From positions 30,959 through 94,958 of IMG/VR virus record IMGVR_UViG_3300030616_000001: a DNA stretch of 64,000 bases; one strand, 5' to 3'. Within the stretch, counting starts at the first letter, position 1. The number at the start of each line of letters is the position of its first letter. The translations under genes were made by a program, and so were the position numbers. Below, in pieces: positions 1 to 9,540 of the stretch. This DNA comes from a virus. The notes beneath the pieces were generated by a model. That model was not told the origin of the DNA. It did no database searches and worked only from the letters and a program-made list of their open reading frames with translations.

Positions 1-118
1 CGATGGCCACGGCCGCCTTGTACAGTGCGTCCAGGATCTGCGCGTCGCTCATCCCGAAGAACGAGATCGGCACGCCGTCGTCGTTCTCCTGGCTCGATGT
101 GAAGATTCCGATTTCCAC
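1..118 (-). CDS. Hypothetical protein, N-terminus only (runs off window)
   Basis: A GTG start at 118 is preceded by GGGAGG at good spacing and opens a reading frame to the window edge. The visible 39 residues begin VEIGIFTS and include a FFGMSDAQIL stretch. It follows the acidic scaffold candidate, so it belongs to the head gene run. Too short to name. Confidence 0.55.
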   Translation of the reverse strand, partial: MEIGIFTSSQENDDGVPISFFGMSDAQILDALYKAAVAI

Positions 119-144
119 GGTGTACCTCCCAGGGGATCAGCGGG

Positions 145-1068
145 CTAGTCGCGGCCGCGCTCCTTCGCCTTGCGGATCTGCGAGGCCTGCTCCTCGGGTG
201 TCTGGTTCTTGGCCGCCAGGTCGCGCCCGCCGAGCCACGCGCTCGAGGCCTTGCTGACGTCGCCGTCGCCGTCCCCCTCGTCGCCGTCGCCGTCGCCGTC
301 GCCACCCTCGTCGCCCTCGTCACCGTCGCCGTCGTCCAGCTTCTCCAGCTCGGGCAACACCGCCTCGGCCGCGGCCTTGAGCTCGTCGCACTTGGCCATG
401 ATCGCGGCGCTGGTGCGGATCGCGTCCTTGAGGGGCCAGTCGTCCCACAGGGAGTCCAGCTGGTCCTTGGTCAGTTCCCCGGACTCGATCGCGGCCTTGA
501 TCTTGCCGTACTTCTCCAGGAGGGTGTCGATGGCCTCCATGGCGAGGGCCTGGGCCGTTGGCTTGTCGCCCTGCTTGCCCGCCGCCGGTTCGACCGAACC
601 GTCCCCGTCGCCGCTGTCACCGGTCCCCTCGTCCCCCGCGCCCTCGTCACCTTCGCCGGCGCCGTCCATGTCGTCCTGCTTGGCGGCCTCCAGGGCAGCG
701 ATCCGATCCTCCAGTGCGGCGATCACGTCGGCCTCGGACTTCTCCACGGGGAGTTCCACCGCGACCAGGCCCTCGGAGTCGGTGACCCCCTGGGCCTTGA
801 CCGCGGCCAGGTTCTTCTTGACCAGTGGCAGCAGGTCCATGTCGCCGTCCTCGATCTTCTGGACCGCGTCCTCGTGCCACGCCTTGAACTCGGCCAGGGT
901 CATGGTCTTGAGGGTGGTCGCGGCCTCCTCGTCGGCCTCGGTCGCGGCCTTGATCGCCGCGCTGATCTTCGCCAACTCGGCGGCCTCCTCCTTGGACAGC
1001 TTGTCCTTGGCGCTCTTGGCCGCGAGAACGGCCTGACGCTTCACCAGCTCGAGAAATTTCTTGTTCAT
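145..1068 (-). CDS. Acidic Asp/Gly/Glu-rich protein, candidate scaffold
   Basis: 307 aa. The N-terminal 130 residues are Lys/Ala/Glu-rich and look helical or coiled-coil. Two low-complexity GDGDEG-type acidic stretches lie near residues 135-165 and 245-275. The gene lies downstream of portal and minor head genes, where scaffold or prohead genes commonly sit; together with charge and predicted helicity this suggests scaffolding, but no family signature is visible. Its start overlaps the upstream stop as ATGA. Confidence 0.6.
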   Translation of the reverse strand: MNKKFLELVKRQAVLAAKSAKDKLSKEEAAELAKISAAIKAATEADEEAATTLKTMTLAEFKAWHEDAVQKIEDGDMDLLPLVKKNLAAVKAQGVTDSEGLVAVELPVEKSEADVIAALEDRIAALEAAKQDDMDGAGEGDEGAGDEGTGDSGDGDGSVEPAAGKQGDKPTAQALAMEAIDTLLEKYGKIKAAIESGELTKDQLDSLWDDWPLKDAIRTSAAIMAKCDELKAAAEAVLPELEKLDDGDGDEGDEGGDGDGDGDEGDGDGDVSKASSAWLGGRDLAAKNQTPEEQASQIRKAKERGRD

Positions 1069-1433
1069 TGGGTGTCTCCTTCCGGCACGCCGTAGGAACC
1101 CCTCGCAGGAGCCGGCGTGTAGATTCCTCCGTCCAGTTCACAGCGCAACGCGCGTCCCATCTCGGCCTCGATCCTGGAGATGGAGTATCCAAGATCGCCG
1201 CGGAACACGCGGAACCAACGCGCCATCTTCTCGGCGCGTCTCTTCATCTCTGACCCGGTCTGAACCCGTTCCCGGAAGGCCTTGCCCATGACCTTCTCGT
1301 CGTGGTCGAACGACTCGCGGAGGACCCTCTCGAACATGGCCATCGCTCGCTTCGCCTGGTGCGGTTGCAGCATCAGGTCCGCGAATGGACCGCCCGTCGC
1401 CGAGCCAATGGGCTTTGGGATTAGCACTTCCAT
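1065..1433 (-). CDS. Hypothetical head-region protein
   Basis: 122 aa, basic middle and mostly predicted helix. Overlaps the next gene by 4 nt, so translation is probably coupled. Its place between the minor head gene and the scaffold candidate suggests a virion or assembly role. No recognised domain. A 45-nt gap separates it from the upstream gene. Confidence 0.6.
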   Translation of the reverse strand: MEVLIPKPIGSATGGPFADLMLQPHQAKRAMAMFERVLRESFDHDEKVMGKAFRERVQTGSEMKRRAEKMARWFRVFRGDLGYSISRIEAEMGRALRCELDGGIYTPAPARGSYGVPEGDTQ

Positions 1434-1478
1434 TTTCTACAGCCTACTCCTTTCTGCTGGATCTCGTCAACTCTATCG

Positions 1479-1781
1479 TCAACTCGGCCAGTCGACGTGT
1501 TCGTCGTCAACGTCCAGCCCGATGCTGGGCAGCGCCAAGCAGAGCGCCTGGTAGTTGCCCGAGAAACCCTTCCACCCCTTGACCACGCCGGCGTCCATGC
1601 TCATGTCCGAGAACGTCACCGCTCCCAGATCGGCGCGGACCTCGAGCAGCCTCGTGATCGCCTTCTCCGTCTCCTTGGTGGCGTACCACCACTCACCCTT
1701 GCCTGTTCTGTCCCCGCCCTTCCAGCGCAGGATCGCCGCCACGTTGCCGTTGCGGTCCGTGATCGGAATCTGACCCGTCAT
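1479..1781 (-). CDS. Hypothetical small protein after minor head gene
   Basis: 100 aa, beginning MTGQIPITDRNGNVAA. Its start overlaps the stop of the minor head gene (ATGA). The Trp/Gly-rich N-terminal half looks like a small beta-rich protein. No family recognised. Confidence 0.6.
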   Translation of the reverse strand: MTGQIPITDRNGNVAAILRWKGGDRTGKGEWWYATKETEKAITRLLEVRADLGAVTFSDMSMDAGVVKGWKGFSGNYQALCLALPSIGLDVDDEHVDWPS

Positions 1782-4700
1782 GGAATGAAGCTCCCCTTGG
1801 CCTGGGCCATGTAGTAGCCGACGTGATCCGGGTTGGCCTCGTACATCACGTTGAGCTTGGGGTTAACGGCGGTGTCGGCGGCGAACGACTCCGACATCAC
1901 CGAGTTGGTTTCCGCGCCACGGTGGCTGTAGACGCGGCCGCAGTACGAGTCACCCCACTTCCCGCGCTTGTACCGGTAGGAGTAGCCGCTGGAGTACGTC
2001 TTGGTGAACACCTTGCCACCGTGCGTGGCGTATGTATCGCGGAACGCCAGTGCCGCATCGAGTCCCTTGCCCAACGTGTCCACGTAGTGCCCGAACTCGT
2101 GGCGGAAGATCGCGGACAACCGGGTCGCGCTCGCATCGGCGGGCAGCACGATCACGTTCAGGCTCTGCATGTAGTAGGCGCCGTCGTAGGCGTGCGTGGC
2201 CTTGAAGATCCTGGGCAGTCCCCTTTTCAGCGCCTCGTCCATAACCCGCTGGGACAGGTGCTCGAACGCCTCGTTGTACAGCTTGGCGGCGGCGTCGTGG
2301 GACACCTTGCGCAGCCCCACCTTGGACGGGGCGACGAACGCTCCCATCGACCCCTCCTTGACCGACCGCTGCGTGGCCTTGCGCACAACGTCCGTCTCGA
2401 CCTGGAACACCTTGTCCGTGTGCTTGCTGACGATCCCCTTGTTGAACCGCCTCACCTTGCCCGTCTCGGCCTGGACGAAGTCGCGGATCCTGGCGGCACG
2501 TTCGTGCTTATGGAGGTTGCGGCCGAACCGCCGCTGCATCTTGGCCGTCTCGGTGGCCAGGTAGTCGGACAGCCGTGCGCTCTCCCGCTTGATCCGCTCC
2601 TTCAGCTGCTTCTTCACAGACACCCCATCGAGGAGGCCATACTCGCTGTAGTCGGCAGCCTTCCCGGCGCCGGGCTGTTGCGGCTTGGGTGGCGCAGGCG
2701 GCTTCTTCTTCGGCTTCTTCTTTTTCGGCCCCTCGATCTTGGGCTTGGGCTTCGGCCTGACCGTGGGATCGGTGGGCTTCTTTTTCGGCTTCTTCTTGGG
2801 CGGCGTGGTGGGACGCTTGGGACCTGGGCCGGACTTGGGCGCCATCTTGGGCGCGGGTTTGCCGAACGTGACCTTGGAGGGATCGGTGGTGCGCTGAATG
2901 TATCCACGCTTCTCCATCCTGCCCAGGACCGTCTCGATCCGCTCGTCGGTGGCGGCCTTCCTCAGCGCCTTGATGTCGTGGCGTGCCGCGACCCGCAGAT
3001 CGCTGTTGAACTTGATGTACTGGAGGTCCCCGGTGGTGCTGCTGCGCAGGGTGTAGACCCGGTGGGCCGCGGGTTGTGCCGTCTCGGCGAGCACCACCTC
3101 GCGCGTGGTCGCGCTGCCCAACCTCTCGATGTGCATCACCACGCCGTTGGTGTCTGCGGACAGGTTGAGCTTCTTGGACAGGTCGGACAGCACGTCCTTG
3201 ACCGGGTCCTTCGCCTTGGCCACCTGGGCCGGTTTCGCCATGCCGCGGATCACCCGGTACTCCGGGTCGTACTGGTATCGCTGATAGACCGCCGCCGGTT
3301 TCATCTCGCCCGTTGCCGGGTTGGAGAACCACCGCTTGTGCAGCCGTCCCGGCGCCACGAAGTCCTCGGTGAACGGATACCGTTCGATCAGGTCGGGATC
3401 GCCCACCGACACGGGCTTGTCCTGGGACGGAACGGGGTGACCGATCTGCGGCCGCGGCCCGACCCCGCTCGGCACCTTGCCGCCCTTGGGCACGATCTTC
3501 GGCGCCACTGGAGCTCCGCCGCCTGCACGGGGCATCTGGTTGCGCGGCACCGACACCGTGGTGGTGACCGGGATCGTCCACGACCTGCAGAGGTGGTGGT
3601 ACGGTGGCGGCCCGATGTTGGCGTCGGCCAGTTGGTTGCCGGCCTTGTAGTATTTGAAGATCCCTCTGTCATCGAGGCGCCCCATGCCGCTGCGGACCAC
3701 GTCCGCGATCTTGGTGCCGTTGTTGGCCGTGACGATGGACTTGACCCCGGTCTTCTGGTCCACACGCTCACGGAGGAACGGCGATGCGTCTCGGATGTCC
3801 TCGGGACGTGCCACGTTCATCGCGCCTATGATCTGCTGGCTCACAACGTGCGTCTCGATGATCTGGCCGTCCAGGCACCGGCAGATTTCTGTGGTGCGTT
3901 CGTCCAGAACCGCCTGGACCTCGAGCGCCTCTATGCCCACCTCGATGTAGCCGCTGACCTCGGCGTAGGAACGGGCGCGGTTGATCGCCGCCGACGCCAC
4001 CGCTGTGAAGTACCTGGCCCCCATCGCCTGCCACGCCTGGGGGATCGCCTTCTGGAGCGCGGCACCGATCTCGGTGCGGCCCAACCCGTCCCGCAATCCC
4101 TGTTGCACCACGTTCCGCGCACGTGCGGTCAACCTGTCCGACCGGACACCGGCGGCGTCCCGCATCCACCACCCGTTCTGATCCGCGATGGTCTGGATCG
4201 CCACGAGGTCGGGCTGGCGCAGGGACATGCCCACCGACGGCAGGAAGTTGGACCGCACCACCTTGCGTGCGTTGGTGAACACACCCTGGAGCTTGGTTTC
4301 CACCTTGGTGCGCCACGTCGGCATCACGTCCTTCGCAGCTGCCCCCAGCATCTTGCGGAGATCGCCACGGATCATCGCCAGCTTCTTCGCGCTGTCCTGG
4401 GCGGACAGGTTGGGCCAGTCGATGTTGAGGCGCCGAACGTACTTCTCCAGCTTGGGCGCCAGGATCTCCCGCTCGGCGAATCGCAGCTGCCCGGCGAGTC
4501 GTTGGGCGATCAGGCGCGAGTCCACTGGATCCTGCGGGGACAGGGCCTTCTCCACCAGCACACCACTCGGCCCAACCATCGACGCCGCGGCGTTGAGCTC
4601 GGCCTCGGCGGGTCGCATCGGGGTGATCGTCTCCACCCTCTCAAACACCGTGCGCCGTCCCCTGAACCGGGAACGGAGGATCGTGACCTCCCCCATAGGG

Positions 4701-4930
4701 AGACACTTCACGGCCTCCTGGCGGACATGCTGCATGGTGCGTGCGTCGACGTGGACCGGGACCACCCCGGCCCCGCCCATAACGACCATCGCGTACCCTT
4801 CGGCCTTGACCAGTGGCGCCTTGCCCCGCACGCCCACCTTCCACAGCGCCACAACGGGGTCGGTCCCCAGGTCAGCGACCGGATCCAAGGTCATGAACCC
4901 GCTCGCGGGCGTGGAGTACGCGCCGAGCAT
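1778..4930 (-). CDS. Minor head protein (SPP1 gp7/MuF-type) fused to a zincin-like domain
   Basis: 1050 aa, far longer than a usual gp7/MuF protein. The region around residues 310-450 has the family's signature: a helical run ending in AAINRAR, an ERTTEICRCLDG segment (about 348) and YHHLCRSW (about 447). A Pro/Lys linker (about 687-760) leads to a C-terminal domain with HEFGH (about 944) and ESFAAD (about 1016), the pattern of a zinc metallopeptidase. MuF-type proteins sit at the portal and may enter the host with DNA. C-terminal enzymatic or toxin-like domains on this family are known; a zincin here could process a capsid or host target (inference). The start is the ATG overlapping the upstream stop at 4930. 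Confidence 0.85.
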   Translation of the reverse strand: MLGAYSTPASGFMTLDPVADLGTDPVVALWKVGVRGKAPLVKAEGYAMVVMGGAGVVPVHVDARTMQHVRQEAVKCLPMGEVTILRSRFRGRRTVFERVETITPMRPAEAELNAAASMVGPSGVLVEKALSPQDPVDSRLIAQRLAGQLRFAEREILAPKLEKYVRRLNIDWPNLSAQDSAKKLAMIRGDLRKMLGAAAKDVMPTWRTKVETKLQGVFTNARKVVRSNFLPSVGMSLRQPDLVAIQTIADQNGWWMRDAAGVRSDRLTARARNVVQQGLRDGLGRTEIGAALQKAIPQAWQAMGARYFTAVASAAINRARSYAEVSGYIEVGIEALEVQAVLDERTTEICRCLDGQIIETHVVSQQIIGAMNVARPEDIRDASPFLRERVDQKTGVKSIVTANNGTKIADVVRSGMGRLDDRGIFKYYKAGNQLADANIGPPPYHHLCRSWTIPVTTTVSVPRNQMPRAGGGAPVAPKIVPKGGKVPSGVGPRPQIGHPVPSQDKPVSVGDPDLIERYPFTEDFVAPGRLHKRWFSNPATGEMKPAAVYQRYQYDPEYRVIRGMAKPAQVAKAKDPVKDVLSDLSKKLNLSADTNGVVMHIERLGSATTREVVLAETAQPAAHRVYTLRSSTTGDLQYIKFNSDLRVAARHDIKALRKAATDERIETVLGRMEKRGYIQRTTDPSKVTFGKPAPKMAPKSGPGPKRPTTPPKKKPKKKPTDPTVRPKPKPKIEGPKKKKPKKKPPAPPKPQQPGAGKAADYSEYGLLDGVSVKKQLKERIKRESARLSDYLATETAKMQRRFGRNLHKHERAARIRDFVQAETGKVRRFNKGIVSKHTDKVFQVETDVVRKATQRSVKEGSMGAFVAPSKVGLRKVSHDAAAKLYNEAFEHLSQRVMDEALKRGLPRIFKATHAYDGAYYMQSLNVIVLPADASATRLSAIFRHEFGHYVDTLGKGLDAALAFRDTYATHGGKVFTKTYSSGYSYRYKRGKWGDSYCGRVYSHRGAETNSVMSESFAADTAVNPKLNVMYEANPDHVGYYMAQAKGSFIP

Positions 4931-5307
4931 TAGGACTCCGAGGGTTCGATCTCGAGCTTGGGCGGCGGCTTGACGCCTGCCTTGGCCAGCTTCTTCGGGA
5001 TGGGCCTGGACGGGCGCACCGGAGGTTCGCACTCGGTGGCTCGCCCGTTCTTGATCGTGAACCAGATCCCGCACTTCTTGCAGTGGCCGCTGCCGCAGTG
5101 GATCGGGCGGTCCAGGGTGGGCGAGGACTTGGCGTTGTACACCTCGGCCCTGGTGAACTGCATCGCGTGGCACTTGGGACACCGGAGGATCACGGCGCCG
5201 CTACGGTGGGCCATGATGTCACCGAGGGCGGGGTGGGGACGGCGCCCAAGGGTGTCCACGCCGTCGATCACCTTGTACGGTCCGTCGTACCATTCCCGCT
5301 CGGTCAT
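4930..5307 (-). CDS. Zinc-ribbon-like hypothetical protein
   Basis: 125 aa starting MTEREWYDG. Cysteine pairs LRCPKCHAM and HCKKCGIW about 35 residues apart fit a zinc ribbon. A basic, proline-rich tail follows. The start at 5307 overlaps the upstream stop (ATGA); a longer in-frame start at 5340 would run into the previous gene. Function unknown. Confidence 0.6.
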   Translation of the reverse strand: MTEREWYDGPYKVIDGVDTLGRRPHPALGDIMAHRSGAVILRCPKCHAMQFTRAEVYNAKSSPTLDRPIHCGSGHCKKCGIWFTIKNGRATECEPPVRPSRPIPKKLAKAGVKPPPKLEIEPSES

Positions 5308-5828
5308 CTGTCCCCTCCAGGTGGGCGCCCCTTGGCCCACAGCGGCCCGAACTGGACGTCCACGGTGCCGACCGCGTCCGGGTCCAGTGAGTGGACGCCG
5401 GCGCAGAACCCACGGAACGCGGCGGTGCCGTCGAGCACGGTCAGGACCTCGGTGGAGAACGGGGTGAACGCCCCGGGGTTGGCCGGGACGGGCTGCGGCG
5501 GCTCCTGCTTGGTGTACGCCAGATAGAACGCCGCGTACTTCGCAGCCGCGTTGGCGATCATGGCCAGGGCGCCTTCCAGCTTGCCGGTCTTCTGGTTGAC
5601 GACCAGACCGAACGAGTTGGCAGCGACCTCACACGCCCAGTCGTACCTGGCGGCGGCCATCGACTCGCCGAGTTCACCGCCGCCGTACTGGCGCTCCAGT
5701 CCCTTGGTGAATGTGAACTTGAGCTCCACGAGGTCGTCCTCGCGCGGCCGAGGGATCGGGATCGGCAACGGAACCGTGATCGGGTCCAGTTCGTCGGGGA
5801 ATGTGTCCCCACCACCACCGCTTGCCAT
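5304..5828 (-). CDS. Hypothetical head-region protein
   Basis: 174 aa. Gly-rich N-terminus, then a charged middle and an Ala-rich helical stretch (about 80-105). Placed between a fibre gene and the minor head gene, so a head completion or virion part is possible; nothing in the sequence proves it. Confidence 0.55.
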   Translation of the reverse strand: MASGGGGDTFPDELDPITVPLPIPIPRPREDDLVELKFTFTKGLERQYGGGELGESMAAARYDWACEVAANSFGLVVNQKTGKLEGALAMIANAAAKYAAFYLAYTKQEPPQPVPANPGAFTPFSTEVLTVLDGTAAFRGFCAGVHSLDPDAVGTVDVQFGPLWAKGRPPGGDR

Positions 5829-5897
5829 CTAGTCCTCGTCCTTCGGCGGCCAGTCCTTGGGTACTGGGCGCGGTTTCGGTTTGTCGTCGGATCGCAT
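5829..5897 (-). CDS. Tiny proline-rich ORF (22 aa)
   Basis: Encodes MRSDDKPKPRPVPKDWPPKD plus two residues. AAAGGAC sits upstream of the ATG, and the TAG abuts the start of the next gene. It fills most of the gap between two structural genes. Too short to judge beyond context. Confidence 0.4.
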   Translation of the reverse strand: MRSDDKPKPRPVPKDWPPKDED

Positions 5898-5916
5898 GTC
5901 GTGTCCTTTCCGCCGT

Positions 5917-7035
5917 CTACGCGGGTGCGCCTGTCGCGTCTACCCAACCGGCGCCGGCCCACCAGATAGGCATGCCGAGTGTCGTGTCGAAATACTGCTT
6001 GCCGGTGTCTGTCGCTCCCAGGGCACCGGGCCTGTCGCCCGTGACGCCGTAACCCAGGTGCATCGACACCGCGCCCTTGTCCACGTACTTCGTCTCCTTG
6101 GTGGCGGGGTCGCGTGCCAGGATGTGTGTCAGGACGTCGTCCTGGGCCGGGTCGTCCCAGATGTTGAGGTTGCGCTGGTACACCTTGTCGGGGTCGGTGA
6201 TCGTGACGCCGTTCAGTCCGATGGCCACCGACCTGTCGGCGGTCGCTTCCATCACCACCGTCCGGCCGCCGATGATCTGCGCCTCGGTGGCGCCGGCCTT
6301 GATCTCGTGGTTGAGGCCACCCCAGATCCCGCACCGTGTCGCCGCCGCGCCGGTCTGGGTCGCACCGTAGGACCCGTTGACCGTGGAGAAGTTGTACGAA
6401 CCCTGCCCGCGTGCCTGGAGGTAGCGGATCGTGGCGCCGCTCCAGTATCCGTTGCCGATCGCGACGGCCGTGGCGGCGGTCGCCTTGCAGAATCCGCCGA
6501 TCGCCACCGCGCTCCAGTACGTCGCCTCACACTCCATGCCGATGGCGAGCGCGTACCCCTCGTTGGCCTTGGACTTGTAGCCGAGGGCGGTGGCTCCCCA
6601 CCCCTTGGCCTCGTTCTCCTCGCCTCGGGTCATCGCGTAGGATCCAGACGCTTCGGACTGGCCGGCCAACGCGGCCGCGGCGTACCCCGACACGTCGTTG
6701 AGGAATCCGGCCGCGAACGAGGACGGCCCAAGGGTGGCGCCTGGATCCCGTGGCGGGTATGCCGGGCCGTACGCGTCGATGCTCGAGATGTCGAACGCCC
6801 CGTGGACCGTTCCGAGTCCCGCGATCAGGTCGAGCGCGTTGAGTGCGCCGATGTCGATGTCCAGTGGCATGGACATGACCGCCGAACTGCCCACGTCCAG
6901 GACGCTCTGGAGATCCTGCATGATCCCGCCGGCGTTCACGAGGTCCACAAGCTCGTTGATCTTCTCCACCACGGGATGGTCCATCCCGTTGAGGATCCCT
7001 TGGATGTCGTCACTGGTGAGTTTCTCCGCTGTCAT
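5917..7035 (-). CDS. Fibre protein with YadA/hep-Hag-like repeats, in the head module
   Basis: 372 aa. The N-terminus (about 8-35) carries LTSDDIQGIL and INELVD, shared with the beta-helix fibre at 61171-62370, so both probably attach by the same anchor. Residues about 125-200 contain short repeats such as GYALAIGMECEA and TAVAIGNGYWSGA, typical of trimeric adhesin head (hep_Hag) repeats. The C-terminus has QYFDTTLGMPIWW and GWVDATG, a common fibre end module. It lies between portal and minor head genes, so a head fibre is possible. Confidence 0.75.
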   Translation of the reverse strand: MTAEKLTSDDIQGILNGMDHPVVEKINELVDLVNAGGIMQDLQSVLDVGSSAVMSMPLDIDIGALNALDLIAGLGTVHGAFDISSIDAYGPAYPPRDPGATLGPSSFAAGFLNDVSGYAAAALAGQSEASGSYAMTRGEENEAKGWGATALGYKSKANEGYALAIGMECEATYWSAVAIGGFCKATAATAVAIGNGYWSGATIRYLQARGQGSYNFSTVNGSYGATQTGAAATRCGIWGGLNHEIKAGATEAQIIGGRTVVMEATADRSVAIGLNGVTITDPDKVYQRNLNIWDDPAQDDVLTHILARDPATKETKYVDKGAVSMHLGYGVTGDRPGALGATDTGKQYFDTTLGMPIWWAGAGWVDATGAPA

Positions 7036-7262
7036 TGATCTCTCCTGTATTCGCGGCCCAGCGTGGCGGGAGAGACGACCCGCTCCATACCGCCGAGGCC
7101 AGAGATGGCGGACGTGAGGCGGATCATGCCTGTGTCGTCCACCTCGGCGACACGGACGCGGCGCATCGGGTGCGGTTCGCCGGCCTCGTCGATCGCCAGG
7201 TTGATGAAGTAGTCCCCGACGTGGACTGACGGATCCTTTGCGGCGTCGAACAGGCTACCCAT
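7032..7262 (-). CDS. Hypothetical small protein next to portal
   Basis: 76 aa, overlapping the portal stop upstream by 8 nt and the fibre start downstream by 4 nt. Contains DYFINLAIDE and a mixed beta-like composition. Head module by context only. Confidence 0.55.
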   Translation of the reverse strand: MGSLFDAAKDPSVHVGDYFINLAIDEAGEPHPMRRVRVAEVDDTGMIRLTSAISGLGGMERVVSPATLGREYRRDQ

Positions 7263-9213
7263 CGTCCTCCTCCGCCTCCAGGTCGTCCACGTCCCGGAAC
7301 TCCGCGGACAGGTCCATGTCGAACCCGGCCTGGCGCAACTCGTCGGTGAGGATCGCCTCGACCCGCTTCGCCAACTGGTTCAGCTGGTTGGTCAGCTGCG
7401 CCATCGTCGCCACCTGCTCCTCGTCCCCCTCCTCGGGTACGACCTGGCCGCCCTCGCCGATCCCAGCGAGGGTCATCGGCATCGGCCACCGGCTCCACTC
7501 CTCCTCGACCTTGGCCAGGCCGCGGTTGAGCGCGTCGCCGAGCAACGTGCGGATCTCGTAGGGCAAGAGGCCGCCGTGGGGCGCCGCCACCTTGATCAGA
7601 TCAGCGATCTCCTCGGGGCTACGGGTCGGCGGGGAGTTGGACCGGAACTTGTGCAGGCCGACGCCGATCCTGGGCAGGATGTACTTGTTCACAACCCAGT
7701 CGATGTCCTCGCGCTCAGGCTCGAAAACCTGTTCCTCCGCGAACGACAACGCCGCGATGGCCGTGGCACGGTTGAGGTTCTTCGGGGTGTAGCCCCGCAG
7801 CATCGGTGGCAACCGGAACGAGGCGCCGATCCGATCCGCGCTGCGCTCGTCGTAGTTGGTGAAGGTGGCGTCGTTCTGCTGGGCGGACCGAAGGGACTCG
7901 AACTCCATCGTGGGCATCAGGGTGCGCTCCTCACCCTTCTGCTTCATGGGGTGCGCCTCCACGACCAGGATCTTGTGGCGGTTCTCGGACCCGCCGAACT
8001 CCTGGGTCATCCGCTGCTCGAGGCGGTCCTTCATGTCCCGGGGCACCTTGCCGCCGCCGACGAACAGGATCCCAGGCGGGATCGCGCTGCTGTCCAGGTA
8101 GAAGTAGTTCGTCTCGTCGGCCTCGCGCACTCCCAGAACGGCCAGGAGGTTGCCGATCCAGCGTGGCGGCGGACACGGGCTACGCGGGTCGTGGAGCGGG
8201 ATGTAGATCAGCTCGTTGGCTTCCTTCGCGTCCTTGCCCTCGCCGCCGTCTTCCTCTGGGCGCCGCATCTCCTGGACCGACTTGTAGATCGTGCCCGTGG
8301 TGGCGCTGATCACCCGTGGATCCCCGGGGGACTTGTAGTAGGACTTGCGGTCGCCGACGATCTGGACGTACCTGCGGAACCGACGGTGCACCAGGACCTC
8401 GCGTCCTTCGGACAGCGGTGTGACAGGATCCGGCTCGGTGACCTCGACCAGTTCGCCCTCGTCCCGTAGCGGCCGCACCGTGTAGCCCGGGATGTAGTTG
8501 AGGCGCTTCAACCGGTCGTAGCCGTCGGTCAGCATCTCCCACGCGCCCCACCCGTGCGCCTCGATGTCGTACCTGGTGACCCGGCGGAGTTTGATGAACG
8601 ACATCGCGCTGCAGCACGTCTTGAAGAACGCCTCGAACAGGAACTGCTCTCGGCGCAACGCAACGCGCAACTGCTCGCGGACGTCGTCGATCTCCTGGTC
8701 GGTGATCTCCCCGTCGTCGTCCTCGTCCACCGGCTCGCCGGCGTCGGGATCCAGTTCAGGATCCGGCTCGTCCTCGTCGGCCTTCTCCGCGGCGTCCAGG
8801 GCGGCTTCCTCCTCCTCGACCCACCGCTCGATCTGGAGCGCGTTGCGGATCGCCTCGGTGGCCTCCTCGCTGTCCAGGTCCTCCATCCACGACTCGCACA
8901 CCACGGCCTGGAAACCATATCCCTCGATGTTGGTCTGATAGGCGGCGATGTTGGGCGCGACGTGGGGCGTCAGCTCGATGTAGTTGAGAAGGGACTCGGG
9001 GTCGTAGGGTGGTTCCACCGCGCCGGCGTCACCGTACACCTCGCGCCGACGGTCCAGGGCGCCGATCGCCTGACTCTCGTCGACGGAACGGCCGGTCATC
9101 ACCGCTGCCTTGGCCAGGACCTCCCGGATGTCCACCACGAACCCGGTGTCGTCCGTCTTGCCCTTGGTGGTGTGCCCGCCCTTGGCCCCGCCTCTTTTCG
9201 CGGGACCCCCCAT
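7255..9213 (-). CDS. Portal protein
   Basis: 652 aa. The arrangement is that of HK97/PBSX-type portals: basic N-terminus, an acidic insert (about 125-185), a stem/clip core with PPGILFVGGG and DRLEQRMTQEFGG, an RIGASFRLPPML segment and TPKNLNRATA followed by EEQVFEP, then an acidic tail. The portal forms the dodecameric ring through which DNA enters and leaves. It lies downstream of TerL. The acidic insert is larger than in most members I know. The start at 9213 overlaps the upstream stop by one base. Confidence 0.88.
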   Translation of the reverse strand: MGGPAKRGGAKGGHTTKGKTDDTGFVVDIREVLAKAAVMTGRSVDESQAIGALDRRREVYGDAGAVEPPYDPESLLNYIELTPHVAPNIAAYQTNIEGYGFQAVVCESWMEDLDSEEATEAIRNALQIERWVEEEEAALDAAEKADEDEPDPELDPDAGEPVDEDDDGEITDQEIDDVREQLRVALRREQFLFEAFFKTCCSAMSFIKLRRVTRYDIEAHGWGAWEMLTDGYDRLKRLNYIPGYTVRPLRDEGELVEVTEPDPVTPLSEGREVLVHRRFRRYVQIVGDRKSYYKSPGDPRVISATTGTIYKSVQEMRRPEEDGGEGKDAKEANELIYIPLHDPRSPCPPPRWIGNLLAVLGVREADETNYFYLDSSAIPPGILFVGGGKVPRDMKDRLEQRMTQEFGGSENRHKILVVEAHPMKQKGEERTLMPTMEFESLRSAQQNDATFTNYDERSADRIGASFRLPPMLRGYTPKNLNRATAIAALSFAEEQVFEPEREDIDWVVNKYILPRIGVGLHKFRSNSPPTRSPEEIADLIKVAAPHGGLLPYEIRTLLGDALNRGLAKVEEEWSRWPMPMTLAGIGEGGQVVPEEGDEEQVATMAQLTNQLNQLAKRVEAILTDELRQAGFDMDLSAEFRDVDDLEAEEDDG

Positions 9214-9530
9214 CACAGAACCTTGCCGGCGATCTTGAGCTCGGCGCTGTTGAGGACCCCGGCGTTGGTGCCGTTGACCCGCACGTAGTTGTACTGCGCG
9301 GGGATCACCCCCTGTGCGTCCGCCGGTCCCAGGCCCGCCTGGATCGCGGTCCACACGTCGCCGGCCACCGAACCCTCCAGGGTGAACACAGCCACCACCC
9401 CCACGTCGGTCTGGTACTCGTACCCCTTGTCCGACATCTGGCGCACGTCGTGCTCGTGGCCGGCGCCCAGGGGCAGCGAACCTACCGGGTTCTCGTCGAA
9501 CGGATACACTCTGATCTCTGGCATCGCCAT
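9213..9530 (-). CDS. Hypothetical protein between TerL and portal
   Basis: 105 aa with a beta-rich look (VGVVAVFTLEGSVAG, YNYVRVNG). An AGGAGG-type site precedes the start. Context suggests virion or assembly; no domain recognised. Confidence 0.6.
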   Translation of the reverse strand: MAMPEIRVYPFDENPVGSLPLGAGHEHDVRQMSDKGYEYQTDVGVVAVFTLEGSVAGDVWTAIQAGLGPADAQGVIPAQYNYVRVNGTNAGVLNSAELKIAGKVL

Positions 9531-9540
9531 GTGGTCCTCC

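Noticed and set aside
1823-4933. Long plus-strand reading frame opposite the minor head gene (1036 aa)
   Set aside because: It is the mirror of a strongly supported minus gene in GC-rich DNA. No domain and no good ribosome site.
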